Shown: positions 56,301-64,000 of the stretch, in pieces
Layout: each line of letters starts with the position of its first letter
Position numbering within the stretch: position 1 is the first letter of the stretch
Source of the DNA: Lethocerus indicus
Taxonomy: Eukaryota; Arthropoda; Insecta; Hemiptera; Belostomatidae
Assembly (NCBI GenBank): GCA_019843655.1
Contig: JACDQD010000004.1
Location: forward strand, 30,577,872-30,641,871
Direction: 5' to 3'
Length of the DNA: 64,000 nucleotides
Notes under the pieces: generated by a model
What the model was told of the DNA's origin: nothing
Databases searched by the model: none
Seen by the model: the letters and a program-made list of their open reading frames with translations, nothing else
Translations under genes and position numbers: made by a program

Positions 56301-56391
56301 TACTAAAACAAAATTAAAAAAGTGGTTCAAAAGCAAAAGTAGTAACAGAAAGGGAGAAGAAAAGCAGAAAAAATTAGTCACTGAGTCTTGA
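53199..56391 (+). CDS. Myd88: MyD88, Toll/interleukin-1 receptor signalling adaptor (complete, 7 exons)
   Basis: Spliced CDS: 53199-53338, 54364-54548, 54637-54729, 55108-55235, 55459-55627, 55770-55950, 56133-56391. All introns are GT-AG and the frame is continuous, giving 384 residues. Residues ~17-108 form a death domain (DWRGLAELAG at 48-57, RWDVLDD near its end). Residues ~154-290 form a TIR domain: box 1 YDAFLLFAEED at 154-164, box 2/BB loop KDRDLVGG at 186-193, and box 3 FWIKL at 280-284. The mammalian BB-loop proline is a glycine here, as I recall for other insect MyD88s. The C-terminal tail (residues ~357-379) is very basic (KLKKWFKSK). In the family, MyD88 is cytosolic or membrane-peripheral, binds activated Toll receptors by TIR-TIR contact and recruits Tube/IRAK-Pelle kinases through death domains, leading to NF-kB activation. 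It is longer than the human protein (296 aa) and shorter than the Drosophila one (537 aa). It converges with the SLC7A4-like gene downstream. Confidence 0.95.
53339..54363 (+). other. MyD88 intron 1
   Basis: A 1,025-bp GT-AG intron, the largest of the gene; the others are 88, 378, 223, 142 and 182 bp. It contains the inverted repeat at 53812-53869 and no other recognisable feature. Confidence 0.88.
53812..53869. repeat. inverted repeat in MyD88 intron 1
   Basis: Perfect 13-bp arms (53820-53832 and 53839-53851, core attatatctgta/tacagatataat) with a 6-nt loop, extended imperfectly outward by ttaatga/tcattaa. The structure resembles a small MITE or a hairpin element. Confidence 0.7.
54364..54548 (+). 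CDS. Myd88: MyD88 coding exon 2 (death domain)
   Basis: The acceptor is ...ttgttgaag. The exon encodes DWRGLAELAG, then LNLWERK and LDRWDVLDD, typical of an insect MyD88 death domain. It ends with G before donor GTAAAT (phase 1). Confidence 0.92.
54637..54729 (+). CDS. Myd88: MyD88 coding exon 3 (intermediate domain)
   Basis: The acceptor is aataatttag; 93 nt, phase 1 on both sides. It encodes the linker between death and TIR domains, starting ENDIKEYLRRKEG and ending DAQILTV. A symmetric 93-nt exon could be skipped without a frameshift. Skipping of the intermediate domain is known in mammals as the inhibitory MyD88S isoform; whether it happens here is unknown. Confidence 0.88.
55108..55235 (+). 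CDS. Myd88: MyD88 coding exon 4 (TIR box 1)
   Basis: The acceptor is ggtaaccacag. The exon encodes DDTYRIEQGLQ, then YDAFLLFAEED, TIR box 1. It ends after GCK at a phase-0 donor GTAATT. Confidence 0.93.
55459..55627 (+). CDS. Myd88: MyD88 coding exon 5 (TIR box 2 / BB loop)
   Basis: The acceptor is atatttttag. The exon encodes LCMKDRDLVGG (box 2), FEHEAIMHLIAERCNRL and FFVIFAQAVGI, which is diagnostic of the MyD88 TIR domain. Donor GTAAAT, phase 1. Confidence 0.95.
55770..55950 (+). CDS. Myd88: MyD88 coding exon 6 (TIR box 3)
   Basis: The acceptor is tttgctcag. The exon encodes QGKRKIVPCMFERFNLP and the box 3 segment DFWIKLSKSVLRH. It ends in phase 2 (AG) before donor GTATTC. Confidence 0.93.
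56133..56391 (+). CDS. Myd88: MyD88 coding exon 7 (basic C-terminal tail and stop)
   Basis: The acceptor is gtacattttcag. The exon encodes an acidic then lysine-rich low-complexity tail containing KTKLKKWFKSKSSNRKG and ends LVTES before TGA. A C-terminal extension of Drosophila MyD88 is known to bind phosphoinositides and hold the protein at the plasma membrane; this basic tail could serve the same role (inference). Confidence 0.88.
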
Positions 56392-56651
56392 CAAAATATT
56401 AAATCTAATTACTTTTTTTAAGCTTTTCTTAACAAAACACAGGCAATGACTCAGTTCTAGAAAAACATGCATTTATAATATGGATTGTCATTGAGTCCTG
56501 ATTCATGAGAAAAACATTCATTTTGTTAATAGGGTTATAATTTAATCTGTTGATTCTATTTATGCAATTAATCGGTTCTAGGAAAACATTTACTTGTATT
56601 ATGGGTTTTATCATTATCTTTTGATTCTATGTTGTTTCATGGTGTAGAAAG
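56392..56651 (+). other. MyD88 3' UTR with degenerate tandem repeats
   Basis: The segment between the stop codon and the first AATAAA. It holds three diverged copies of a unit built on (g)aaaaacat followed by an AT-rich stretch, with the ACAT motifs near 56466, 56515 and 56587. No ORF is supported. Confidence 0.5.
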
Positions 56652-56770
56652 AATAAATAATATGATATTGTGGCTGTGATTTGAAATAGTGATTCATTGT
56701 AAATAACGACTAATAAAAGCTATTTTATTTTTGTTACTGAAAAAAGAACATTTTCATAAAATTGAATAAA
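56652..56770 (+). terminator. cluster of polyadenylation signals after MyD88
   Basis: Three AATAAA hexamers on the plus strand, at 56652, 56712 and 56765, lie 260-375 nt after the MyD88 stop and in AT-rich DNA. They are the likely 3' ends of the transcript. Confidence 0.5.
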
Positions 56771-58486
56771 GTTTTTCAGCTATTAATACCTTAAGCTTTT
56801 AGAGCATTATGAGTAATGATTATTTGAAAAAATCCAATTGTAAAACGCTAATTGCAACATTATTCTGAATGGAACCCATTAATCTAATTATGAATTTCCT
56901 TATATATAGGATAGTAAGGGTTATAATTGAATATTTATAATTACAATTAAATATTAAGCTGTTCAAATTATATATTTTGTGAATTTTGTAATTTAAATTA
57001 TTATGACTGTAAATTGAACCTTTATTATTATAAATAATATATTCTTGAATTAAATTATATCGGTCAAGATATTTCATTTTTCAACATCTAAATTATAAAT
57101 TAAATCATCAGATGCATTCTTATGCATCAAGTTAATTATAATTTTATATTTAACTATCGGTTTTATTAAAATCATTTTATGATTATTTAGTTGATATATA
57201 GAACAATTTTTCATATCTCTAATAAACCACTGAAAAGAGTTTATATTTGCAAATAATTGTTGATTAATGTGATCTATTCTTATTTCAAATAAAATAAGTC
57301 TTATTGTTATTTATTTACTTATACAACACTGCATTGTTATCAACAGTTATAAATAATGGATATTTGTACAATTTACAATTCAAGGAACCTGTCCTTAGTT
57401 CAATAATTGTGCATCATTTACATTTCAATTTTTCTAACCTGCAATATATTTATATATGTTGTTTAACAGAGGGTTTACACCAACAATAAAGAATGACTAG
57501 CAAATATTTTAACAATAACAAAAAATAATCATTTAAGTAAAATTGGTACAAAACTATACATACCTATAATAATTTGATTCATATATACCTTTGTGTAGTA
57601 AGAACAAGGCATTGTTACACTTTTGCAGATATCCAATAAAATATATTTATAGTATAAAAAATATAGGATTCCTTTTTATGCCACTTTAATTTGTAGTTTA
57701 CAGTTTCATTGTATTTTCTTTGCATGGTGTACACTCATATTTGTTGTTATTTACGTGTGAATAAAACAAAACATACCTGTCAGTTTTCTTAAATAAGTAA
57801 AATATAATTTGAAAAATTAGTCTGATTTAATGTATAATGAATTATGACTCATATAAAAATATATTCACTCATTCAGTATATCTGTAAACAGATATGTACC
57901 TGATTTCTATTATTAATGACTTTTAATAGCACACCATTGAAAACATTATTGCTTTGTAATAAAAAAAAATACTGAATAATACTGGTCATAATAATGTATT
58001 TTGTAGAAATAATACTGATACCAAATTAAAGTGGTATAGGTAATAGGAAAAATTAATGCTTGTAGTTTTTTATATACACTACCTCAATATGTTTCCCATT
58101 ATTCATTGTACTAAATTTTAAAAATCAATTAGTCATTAACATACTATCGCCCTTTTAAGGAAACTGAAGAAATCTCATTTTTATAATTTAAATAAAGAAA
58201 AGTGTTGAAGAATTAACATAAGAGGTAACTGTAAAGACGAATAATAATTATTGCAGGAACTAGACATTACTTTATAAGATTTAGGAAAGTGAGAAATTAA
58301 TCATGTTCAATGAAAACACTTAATATAAAATTATACAAAAATAATTTTAAATTTTTACATCAAAACAAATATATTATTTTTATTAAGAAGACGAATGGTT
58401 TTTTGATATGTACTCCCTTCTTTCTGAATACTGATGTTTACATTTCATTATTCATTGCAGGTCAAATTAATTTGGTTTAGAGTGAA
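56771..58486. other. AT-rich spacer between convergent genes
   Basis: No ORF of note and very few CpG dinucleotides. Extended 3' UTRs of MyD88 and the transporter could meet here. Confidence 0.5.
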
Positions 58487-58492
58487 TTTATT
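58487..58492 (-). terminator. candidate polyadenylation signal of the SLC7A4-like gene
   Basis: AATAAA on the minus strand about 575 nt beyond the stop codon, the nearest I found. Other AT-rich hexamers exist further left, so the real 3' end is uncertain. Confidence 0.3.
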
Positions 58493-59065
58493 TTCTGTAT
58501 TTTCCTTTTAGTTTTAAACATTCTGTATTTTTTCCTACCATAAGAATTGTTCGTTGTACATTTTTTAATTAGTGATTATATATTAGGAAAGATGTCACTA
58601 TGTATCTACTACAATACTGTATCAGGGACAACAAATCACATAGAACACTCTAATACACATCATGTTAGGCAACCCTACAATAGAATAAACAGTTTTGTAA
58701 GATACTAAATATTGAGATTTGAATTGAAGCACAAGAAATATCTAAAATAAAGAAAATTAAAGTGAATTTGTAAAATGAATGATCTTCTAGCAGAGAACTT
58801 TTACACTCCTAATTTACACTCATATTTTCAGGATGGGCTATTTAAAGTTGTTATAAATTAAATTAATAACATATTTTCTTGTCCTGTAAAGTGATTTACT
58901 GTGGTTACCAAGTTGAAAAGCACTTCTTAATGCACTTTCCTAAATCTTGTCTTTCTTCAATTTAGTTACTGTGAAACATTAAGGGGCAACATCAATTAGA
59001 TAAATTCACATACACTTAACACAGACATCTGCATAATCTGATCAATATTCAGCATATTTCTATTA

Positions 59066-59250
59066 CTACTCCGGTATTTCCTCTTGGTCAACAATAGGTA
59101 CAGTATCTGAGCTTTGTTTACGTTTTCCACTTGCTACTGCTCCCCACTGTACCTTACCTGCCTCTGATGATGTCATTAGCACTGAATATGATGTAGCAGT
59201 GTCATTTTCTTTGCTATGATGTATTCCATATAGGAAATACACAAGAAGTC
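59066..59250 (-). CDS. SLC7A4: SLC7A4-like coding exon 9 (C-terminus)
   Basis: The acceptor is tttgttttag. The exon encodes LLVYFLYGIHHSKEND, finishing the last helix, then a hydrophilic cytoplasmic tail ending VDQEEIPE before TAG. Confidence 0.88.
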
Positions 59251-62200
59251 CTAAAACAAATATTTACAATATTAAATAAGTCAATTTCAACCAAACGATT
59301 ACTCTTTTCTTGAAATTATTTACAGTTGTATTCATGTTTTCTTACCCAAGGCCATCCATATCATAAAACGTAACCAAGTAAGGGTGTTTAAGTGGGCCAT
59401 GAGCTCAATGTTACACAGAATACTAAGAGCTGGAACATATGGAACTAGTGGGACCTTGAATCTAAGAGTACTTGTGTTTTGTTCATGTCCTTCTATTATA
59501 ACCAAACCTGTATATTGTACAACATGAGGCAATTTAGTGACAAATATAAATAATGTACTTTTAATTTAATAATTCTTAGTAATACTAACATCCAATCATT
59601 GTGGCAATAAGAAATGTAGTTAAAAGTAAAGTCCACCATGTTTCTTGTCTAACATCATCTGCAGCCCAGTGTAGATGGAAACAAAGAGCAGCAGTAAAAC
59701 ATGTGAATATGAATACTGAAGCAGTAACAGCAGCTCCAGGCATACATTTCCCAACCACTGGTTCAAGCCAGGACCACCCTTGCCTCAGTCTACCTCCAGG
59801 TCCCATTCCAAACTCAACTACCTGTAGCAGGAAATAAACGTTTCTTAAATATTTGAATAGTATTCCTCTTATATAAATTAACATGACCCATTGATGTGAA
59901 AATAATGAACTGATTATTATTAAATTTTGCCTCTAATTTTGTGCAATTGGTTAGTCTTACGGTTTATGAAAAGTAAAATATGAATTTCACATTTTGTTTA
60001 AATAAAAAATGATATACTTCGGGTACAAAATCATATAAATAATTTAAAACCTTATCAATGAATTAGTTATTAGTTTCAGAAGTAGGCTGTACTTACACCA
60101 GACATGGGAGTTGCTGGCTCAGAGAGAGAGCTATCTTCTCTGACAAGTGGTGTGATTTCTGGCCTGTAGCGCAGTATTATAACAGAAGCACTAACTATAG
60201 TATATGCAAGCAGTGTGCCAATAGACATAAATTCAACTAGTTTTTCTAGGTCAAATAGCAAAGCAATTATAGCTGCACTAAGTCCTGATACTGCTAAATT
60301 CAACATAGGAACCTGAAAATAATGCTCATTACTTAAATTCTATTAATTCATTTAAGCACGATTATTTAAATATACGTTCTTAATAATGAAACATAAACCT
60401 ATTAAAACACTTAGTACTTGTTCCTATATATTTAAAAAAATAACATAAATAACAGATAGAACTGGTATGTTGTCAACGTTCTTTGTATTCTCCCATATGT
60501 GTGTGGAATTATTTGAAATGATATACCATATTCACCATTTTGTTATATCTCTGAATTTATATTGAAAAATTATATAATTTAAAATTTTCCTTCTAATTAA
60601 GGCAATATACACAAAAATAAATATTGGTACATTAGAAATATACATACAAATAAATAACACACTTAAACATCATAAACTGATGTATAAACAGCATAAACTG
60701 ATCATCATAGTCTGACCTGTGTGGTTTTATTTACTTTTCCAAGGAAAGAAAATATAAGGCCATCTGCCGCCATAGCATACATGCATCGAGGTAGGGAGAA
60801 AAGAGATCCAAGAAGAGTGGTAGTCATACCACACAGGGCTCCAATAGATACCACATACTTTGCCCAATGCAAACCTAATGTAGCAAAAGCCTCAGGTATT
60901 GCTGCTGTCGGACTAATTGCCCAATATGGTACCATTAGAGTCAGAGCTGCACTTACTAACACATAACCTGTAAAAATAATTTAATGTACCTCTCAGTAAA
61001 ACATAACCACAATTTCAAAATATTATTATTTTACCACATAATAATAATATTAATATAATTAGACATCAAAGATTTTTATAAAATTATTAACATCATAAAT
61101 GATAAACTGATGTTACACAGATTGAAATATTTGCTATTATTATATATAATAATTCTATTTTCACAAAAGTTTTTATTTATTCATCATAAAAAACATTGGT
61201 AATTGCATAACATGTTCGGTTCTTGTTCTTAGAATAATGAAAATAAATAAAATACTGTTTAACGTATACCTATAATAATATAAAGAAATACTATATATAA
61301 CATTAAAAAATACTGTGAGAATTTAAATTGCTTCACAAAAATATAGAGATATTCACCCAAGCAAACAAGCATCATAGAAAGTATTGTAGCTACTGGAATT
61401 GAAAAGGAGGGATCCCTAGCTTCTTCACCAGAAGTTGCTATACTATCAAAACCTACAAAAGCGTAGAAGCAAGTTGCAGCTCCTGCTACAACTCCAGAGA
61501 ATCCATATGGAAGAAATCCACCACCTTCGTGTGTCCAATTTCCAAAATCAGCGTAATAGAAGCCAACAACCATTACAAGAATCATCACAGCAAGATTGAC
61601 AGTGGTCAACAAGCTGTTAACAACTGCAGATCCCTTCACTCCAGTCCCTATTACATTACATGTAGAGTAGGTAAAAAATATAAATAACATTTTAAATAAA
61701 TAAAATAATTGACTGCTAATTTCTTTAAAGGTTAGAACATGCGAGGAGTCTCAAACACTATATTTATATATTATTTATCTCAAAAAATATATTTATTCAA
61801 TATCTATGTAATGTTCATATAACAAAAACAATATCTACAGTTCCATATGGAAATTCAATAGAAATAATTTTAGTAAACACTTTAAACTCATCAAATATTT
61901 TTTATAGTTCAGTAACTATTTTAATCATGCAGTTTCCATCAAATAAATGGTTACAGTATTATTTAATTATTGCATTCATCAGGTAATATACTTCTTGGTA
62001 CTTATAGTTGTAGTATCATACCTAAAACACATGCATAAGAAATGCAAACAGCAAAGGCTAGAAAATCAGGGTATCTTCCCAGAAGTTGTTCATGGAGTTC
62101 ACCTACTGTTGCTATTGTTGCATTACTAATAGCACCCCCAAGTAAAGAGTCAACATAGCCACTCCATGCTCTAGCCACAGAAGCTGCACCTGATAAATTA

Positions 62201-62978
62201 ATCTTGATTAATTATACCTCAAAGAAAATGTAATTTATACATATTACCTAAATAGTTTATAATCATTCACAATCAGAGGTTAAAATGCAACCTGTTATGA
62301 AATTAGAGTAAAAACTTTGTATTGATTTAATCACAACTTGCTAAATTATTTACTTAGCATTTATGTTTTTAACGTTTGGATGTAGTAATGATAAAATTGT
62401 TTATATAATTATATGTGAATACATTAGTTAAATAGATGGATTTCATTGAGAATATTTACCAATCATGTGTTCAAGTATAATGTTCCATCCGATAACAAAA
62501 GCCCAAAATTCTCCAATGCTGACATAGGTGTAAACATATGCAGATCCAGCTTTTGGTATGCGTGTTCCAAATTCAGCATAGCAAAGGGCAGCAAGCATTG
62601 ACGTCATTCCAGCCAGAATAAAAGAAAGTATGATCCCTGGACCTGCCAAATCTCTTGCAACAGTGCCAGTTAGCACATAAATACCAGCTCCAACCATATG
62701 CCCAATGCCTGCAATAAATTATTAACTTAAAATAATGTTTCAAAATTCATGATCTACTTATAACTGGAATTTTTTTTATAATGTAATATACATCACTTCT
62801 CTTCTGCCATGTATTAGAATATATGTTTACCCAATAGAGTAATATCAAACGTGTTGAGACATCTATTCAGAGGAGTTTCCATCACCTCTTCACTATTGTT
62901 TATCTGCTTGGTCCTGTTCATCTTGGAACAGAAACCAGAGAAGACATGTCCTAATATCTTGTGACGAGAGCCTGGCAT
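59066..62978 (-). CDS. SLC7A4: SLC7A4-type (CAT-4-like) amino-acid transporter (complete, 9 coding exons)
   Basis: Spliced CDS on the minus strand: 62831-62978, 62460-62708, 62022-62189, 61357-61647, 60717-60967, 60097-60312, 59590-59821, 59346-59507, 59066-59250. GT-AG introns and a continuous frame give 633 residues, close to human SLC7A4 (635). The N-terminus carries NRTKQIN...METPLNRCLNTFDITLLG, which I recognise as the SLC7A4 pattern. TM1 has GIGHMVGAGIYVLTG (residues 50-64). YAEFGTRIPKAGSAYVYTY follows, then VARAWSGYVDS (137-147), FSGVVAGAATCFYAFVGFDSIATSGEEA, and SIGTLLAYTIVSASVIILRY. The APC-fold family has about 14 membrane helices and moves amino acids across membranes; the substrate of vertebrate SLC7A4 is unsettled, so cationic transport should not be assumed. 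The nearest Drosophila relative is probably CG13248 (from memory). It is convergent with MyD88. Confidence 0.9.
59346..59507 (-). CDS. SLC7A4: SLC7A4-like coding exon 8
   Basis: The acceptor is aatatacag. The exon encodes LVIIEGHEQNTSTLRFKVP and LSILCNIELMAHLNTLTWLR, matching the late CAT-type helix pair. Donor GTAAGA, phase 1. Confidence 0.9.
59590..59821 (-). CDS. SLC7A4: SLC7A4-like coding exon 7
   Basis: The acceptor is cctgctacag. The exon encodes VVEFGMGPGGRLRQGWSW and a hydrophobic helix with AAVTASVFIFTCFTAALC. The donor is the non-optimal GTTAGT after GGA T, splitting a Cys codon that exon 8 completes. Confidence 0.87.
60097..60312 (-). CDS. SLC7A4: SLC7A4-like coding exon 6
   Basis: The acceptor is ttttcag; phase 0 at both ends (72 codons). 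The exon encodes VPMLNLAVSGL, FDLEKLVEFMSIGTLLAYT and RYRPEITPLV. Donor GTAAGT. Confidence 0.92.
60667..60683. repeat. hairpin motif in an SLC7A4-like intron, copy 1
   Basis: acatca-taaac-tgatgt: 6-bp arms, in the intron between coding exons 5 and 6. A second cataaactgat lies just to the right. Confidence 0.5.
60717..60967 (-). CDS. SLC7A4: SLC7A4-like coding exon 5
   Basis: The acceptor is tatttttacag. The exon encodes YVLVSAALTLMVPYWAIS and SLFSLPRCMYAMAADGLIF. It ends KTTQ at phase 0 before donor GTCAGA. Confidence 0.93.
61090..61113. repeat. hairpin motif in an SLC7A4-like intron, copy 2
   Basis: acatca-taaatgataaac-tgatgt, the same arms with a longer loop, in the intron between coding exons 4 and 5. 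An extra A/T pair extends the arms. Confidence 0.5.
61357..61647 (-). CDS. SLC7A4: SLC7A4-like coding exon 4
   Basis: The acceptor is gtaatgtaatag. The exon encodes GVKGSAVVNSLLTTVNLAV, FLPYGFSGVVAGAATCFYAF and FDSIATSGEEARDPSFSIP, core APC-transporter segments. It ends MLVCL plus G before donor GTGAAT. Confidence 0.93.
62022..62189 (-). CDS. SLC7A4: SLC7A4-like coding exon 3
   Basis: The acceptor is aatttatcag. The exon encodes AASVARAWSGYVDSLLGG, a probable extracellular loop with an N-glycosylation sequon (NAT), and LLGRYPDFLAFAVC. Donor GTATGA, phase 1. Confidence 0.9.
62460..62708 (-). CDS. SLC7A4: SLC7A4-like coding exon 2 (TM1-TM3)
   Basis: The acceptor is ttattgcag. The exon encodes GIGHMVGAGIYVLTG, ALCYAEFGTRIPKAG and FWAFVIGWNIILEHMI. 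Donor GTAAAT, phase 1. Confidence 0.93.
62831..62978 (-). CDS. SLC7A4: SLC7A4-like coding exon 1
   Basis: The first in-frame ATG starts MPGSRHKILGHVFSG; the exon ends ITLL plus G before donor GTAAAC. An acceptor-like TTTCAG ends at 62995, 17 nt upstream of the ATG, so a noncoding 5' exon probably lies further right. Confidence 0.87.
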
Positions 62979-62994
62979 CTTGTCTACAATTAAT

Positions 62995-64000
62995 CTGAAA
63001 CTTTTCAAATTTAATAGCAATTAAGGCTTTTCACAATTTAATAGCATATTCTCATAAATGTCCAAGGAACTTGTAAATATTAAAAACAGTAATATGGTGG
63101 TTACCTCCACACTCCTCTAAAAAATGTTTATTTTATTTCTGTTCAAATCCATAAATTCGATTATTATGTTTTATGCATGTACTCATATTTTTTCTTTTTA
63201 GGTATGCATACCTAATGTACAGTATCTGTACATTTAGCTTGACATATTTAATTAAATTTAAATTAAAAGTTTTTTTAACTCAGAGTTACTGAGGAATTAA
63301 AATTTGATTTTACTAATGCACAACATTTGATTTCATTAACGCTTTTTTGCTTTCTTGGCTACTTAAAATTTTAATAAACTTGTTCAGACCTATATCTCTA
63401 AGTTTACTTTTTCGTTTTTAATTTTCACGATGTTTTACTCAATAAGAGATCGTTTTTTTATACTATACTTTATATATTTGCGTGTACAAAATAAATCCAC
63501 CTGGCTATTAATACCCTGCCATGGTAATCATTAAATCAGCAAGCCCATGAAATGGAGTAAAGGTTCGAATCCTCGGCGTTGACCAGGTTTTATTAGCTTT
63601 TGGTGAACTTCAAACATCGACCTCATTAATGTTTAAAAGTGAAATTCATCAATTACGAAAAATCAAACACTGGTGACATTAGAAAATTAAGTGTTGAAAT
63701 GATGCCACTACTGGCATACTGCAAGTGGTGATACCTCTATGAACAATAAATAATATAAAGAATACATTACTTGAAATTAGATGAAGAATTGAGAAAATAT
63801 TGACTAGACAGTTTGATGCTAGTCATTTAGTTCTTCATGTTTAATAACTCTTTTGGCGAATTTTTAGGATTTGAGAAAATATACCAAACTCAGAAGGACG
63901 ATTTAGAGATATCTCATTTGTTCTGTGACATTAGATTTAAATTGTCAGACACGAGCAACCCGTCGCTAGATCGGAACGTTCTCAAAGTATATATTTCAAA
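62995..64000. other. 5' region of the SLC7A4-like gene
   Basis: Likely 5' intron and promoter side of the transporter. AT-rich to ~63.4 kb, then CpG density rises (63.55-63.6 kb and 63.95-64.0 kb), similar to the start of MyD88. It holds the B-box element near 63.56 kb. Confidence 0.4.
63491..63590 (+). other. possible tRNA-derived SINE fossil or tRNA pseudogene
   Basis: A perfect RNA polymerase III B-box, ggttcgaatcc, lies at 63562-63572 in an aaaggttcgaatcctcgg context. Upstream sequence has weak tRNA-like spacing but no clean A-box, and T-arm and acceptor stems do not pair properly, so this is not a functional tRNA gene. Confidence 0.3.

Overview
This is a nuclear genome window from an arthropod, almost certainly an insect. 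The evidence is spliced genes with GT-AG introns, insect-type receptor, adaptor and transporter proteins, AT-rich DNA and dinucleotide microsatellites. The strong CpG depletion over two genes suggests a lineage that keeps germline gene-body DNA methylation, for example Hemiptera or polyneopterans rather than flies. I cannot name the species.

Layout. 1-41.2 kb is noncoding as far as I can read it: CpG-rich, moderately AT-rich DNA with microsatellites, a degenerate minisatellite, a G-quadruplex motif and many short palindromes. It is either a very long intron of the receptor gene that starts at 41.7 kb on the minus strand, or partly intergenic. At 41,229-41,685 (minus) lies the first coding exon of a class C GPCR of the insect metabotropic-glutamate-receptor-like / mangetout type: signal peptide plus the start of the Venus-flytrap domain. 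The rest of that gene is not found and probably lies beyond the left edge. 41.7-51.05 kb is again noncoding and CpG-rich. A CpG-dense, TATA-bearing segment sits at 51.05-51.24 kb, and to its right the sequence becomes AT-rich and CpG-poor.

53,199-56,391 (plus) is a complete seven-exon MyD88 gene (384 aa: death domain, TIR domain, basic C-terminal tail), the adaptor of Toll signalling. 59,066-62,978 (minus) is a complete nine-coding-exon amino-acid transporter of the SLC7A4 (CAT-4-like) type (633 aa). The two genes are convergent, with 2.7 kb between stop codons. The transporter promoter is probably near the right edge, where CpG returns.

The three genes have no obvious joint pathway: one is a neuronal-type receptor, one an innate-immunity adaptor, one a membrane transporter. 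I found no CRISPR array, intact transposon, viral remnant, rRNA gene or intact tRNA gene, and no convincing novel multi-gene system. The most informative large-scale signal is the CpG landscape. Exon boundaries were worked out by hand from splice sites and reading-frame continuity; protein family assignments rest on recognised motifs, not on a database search.
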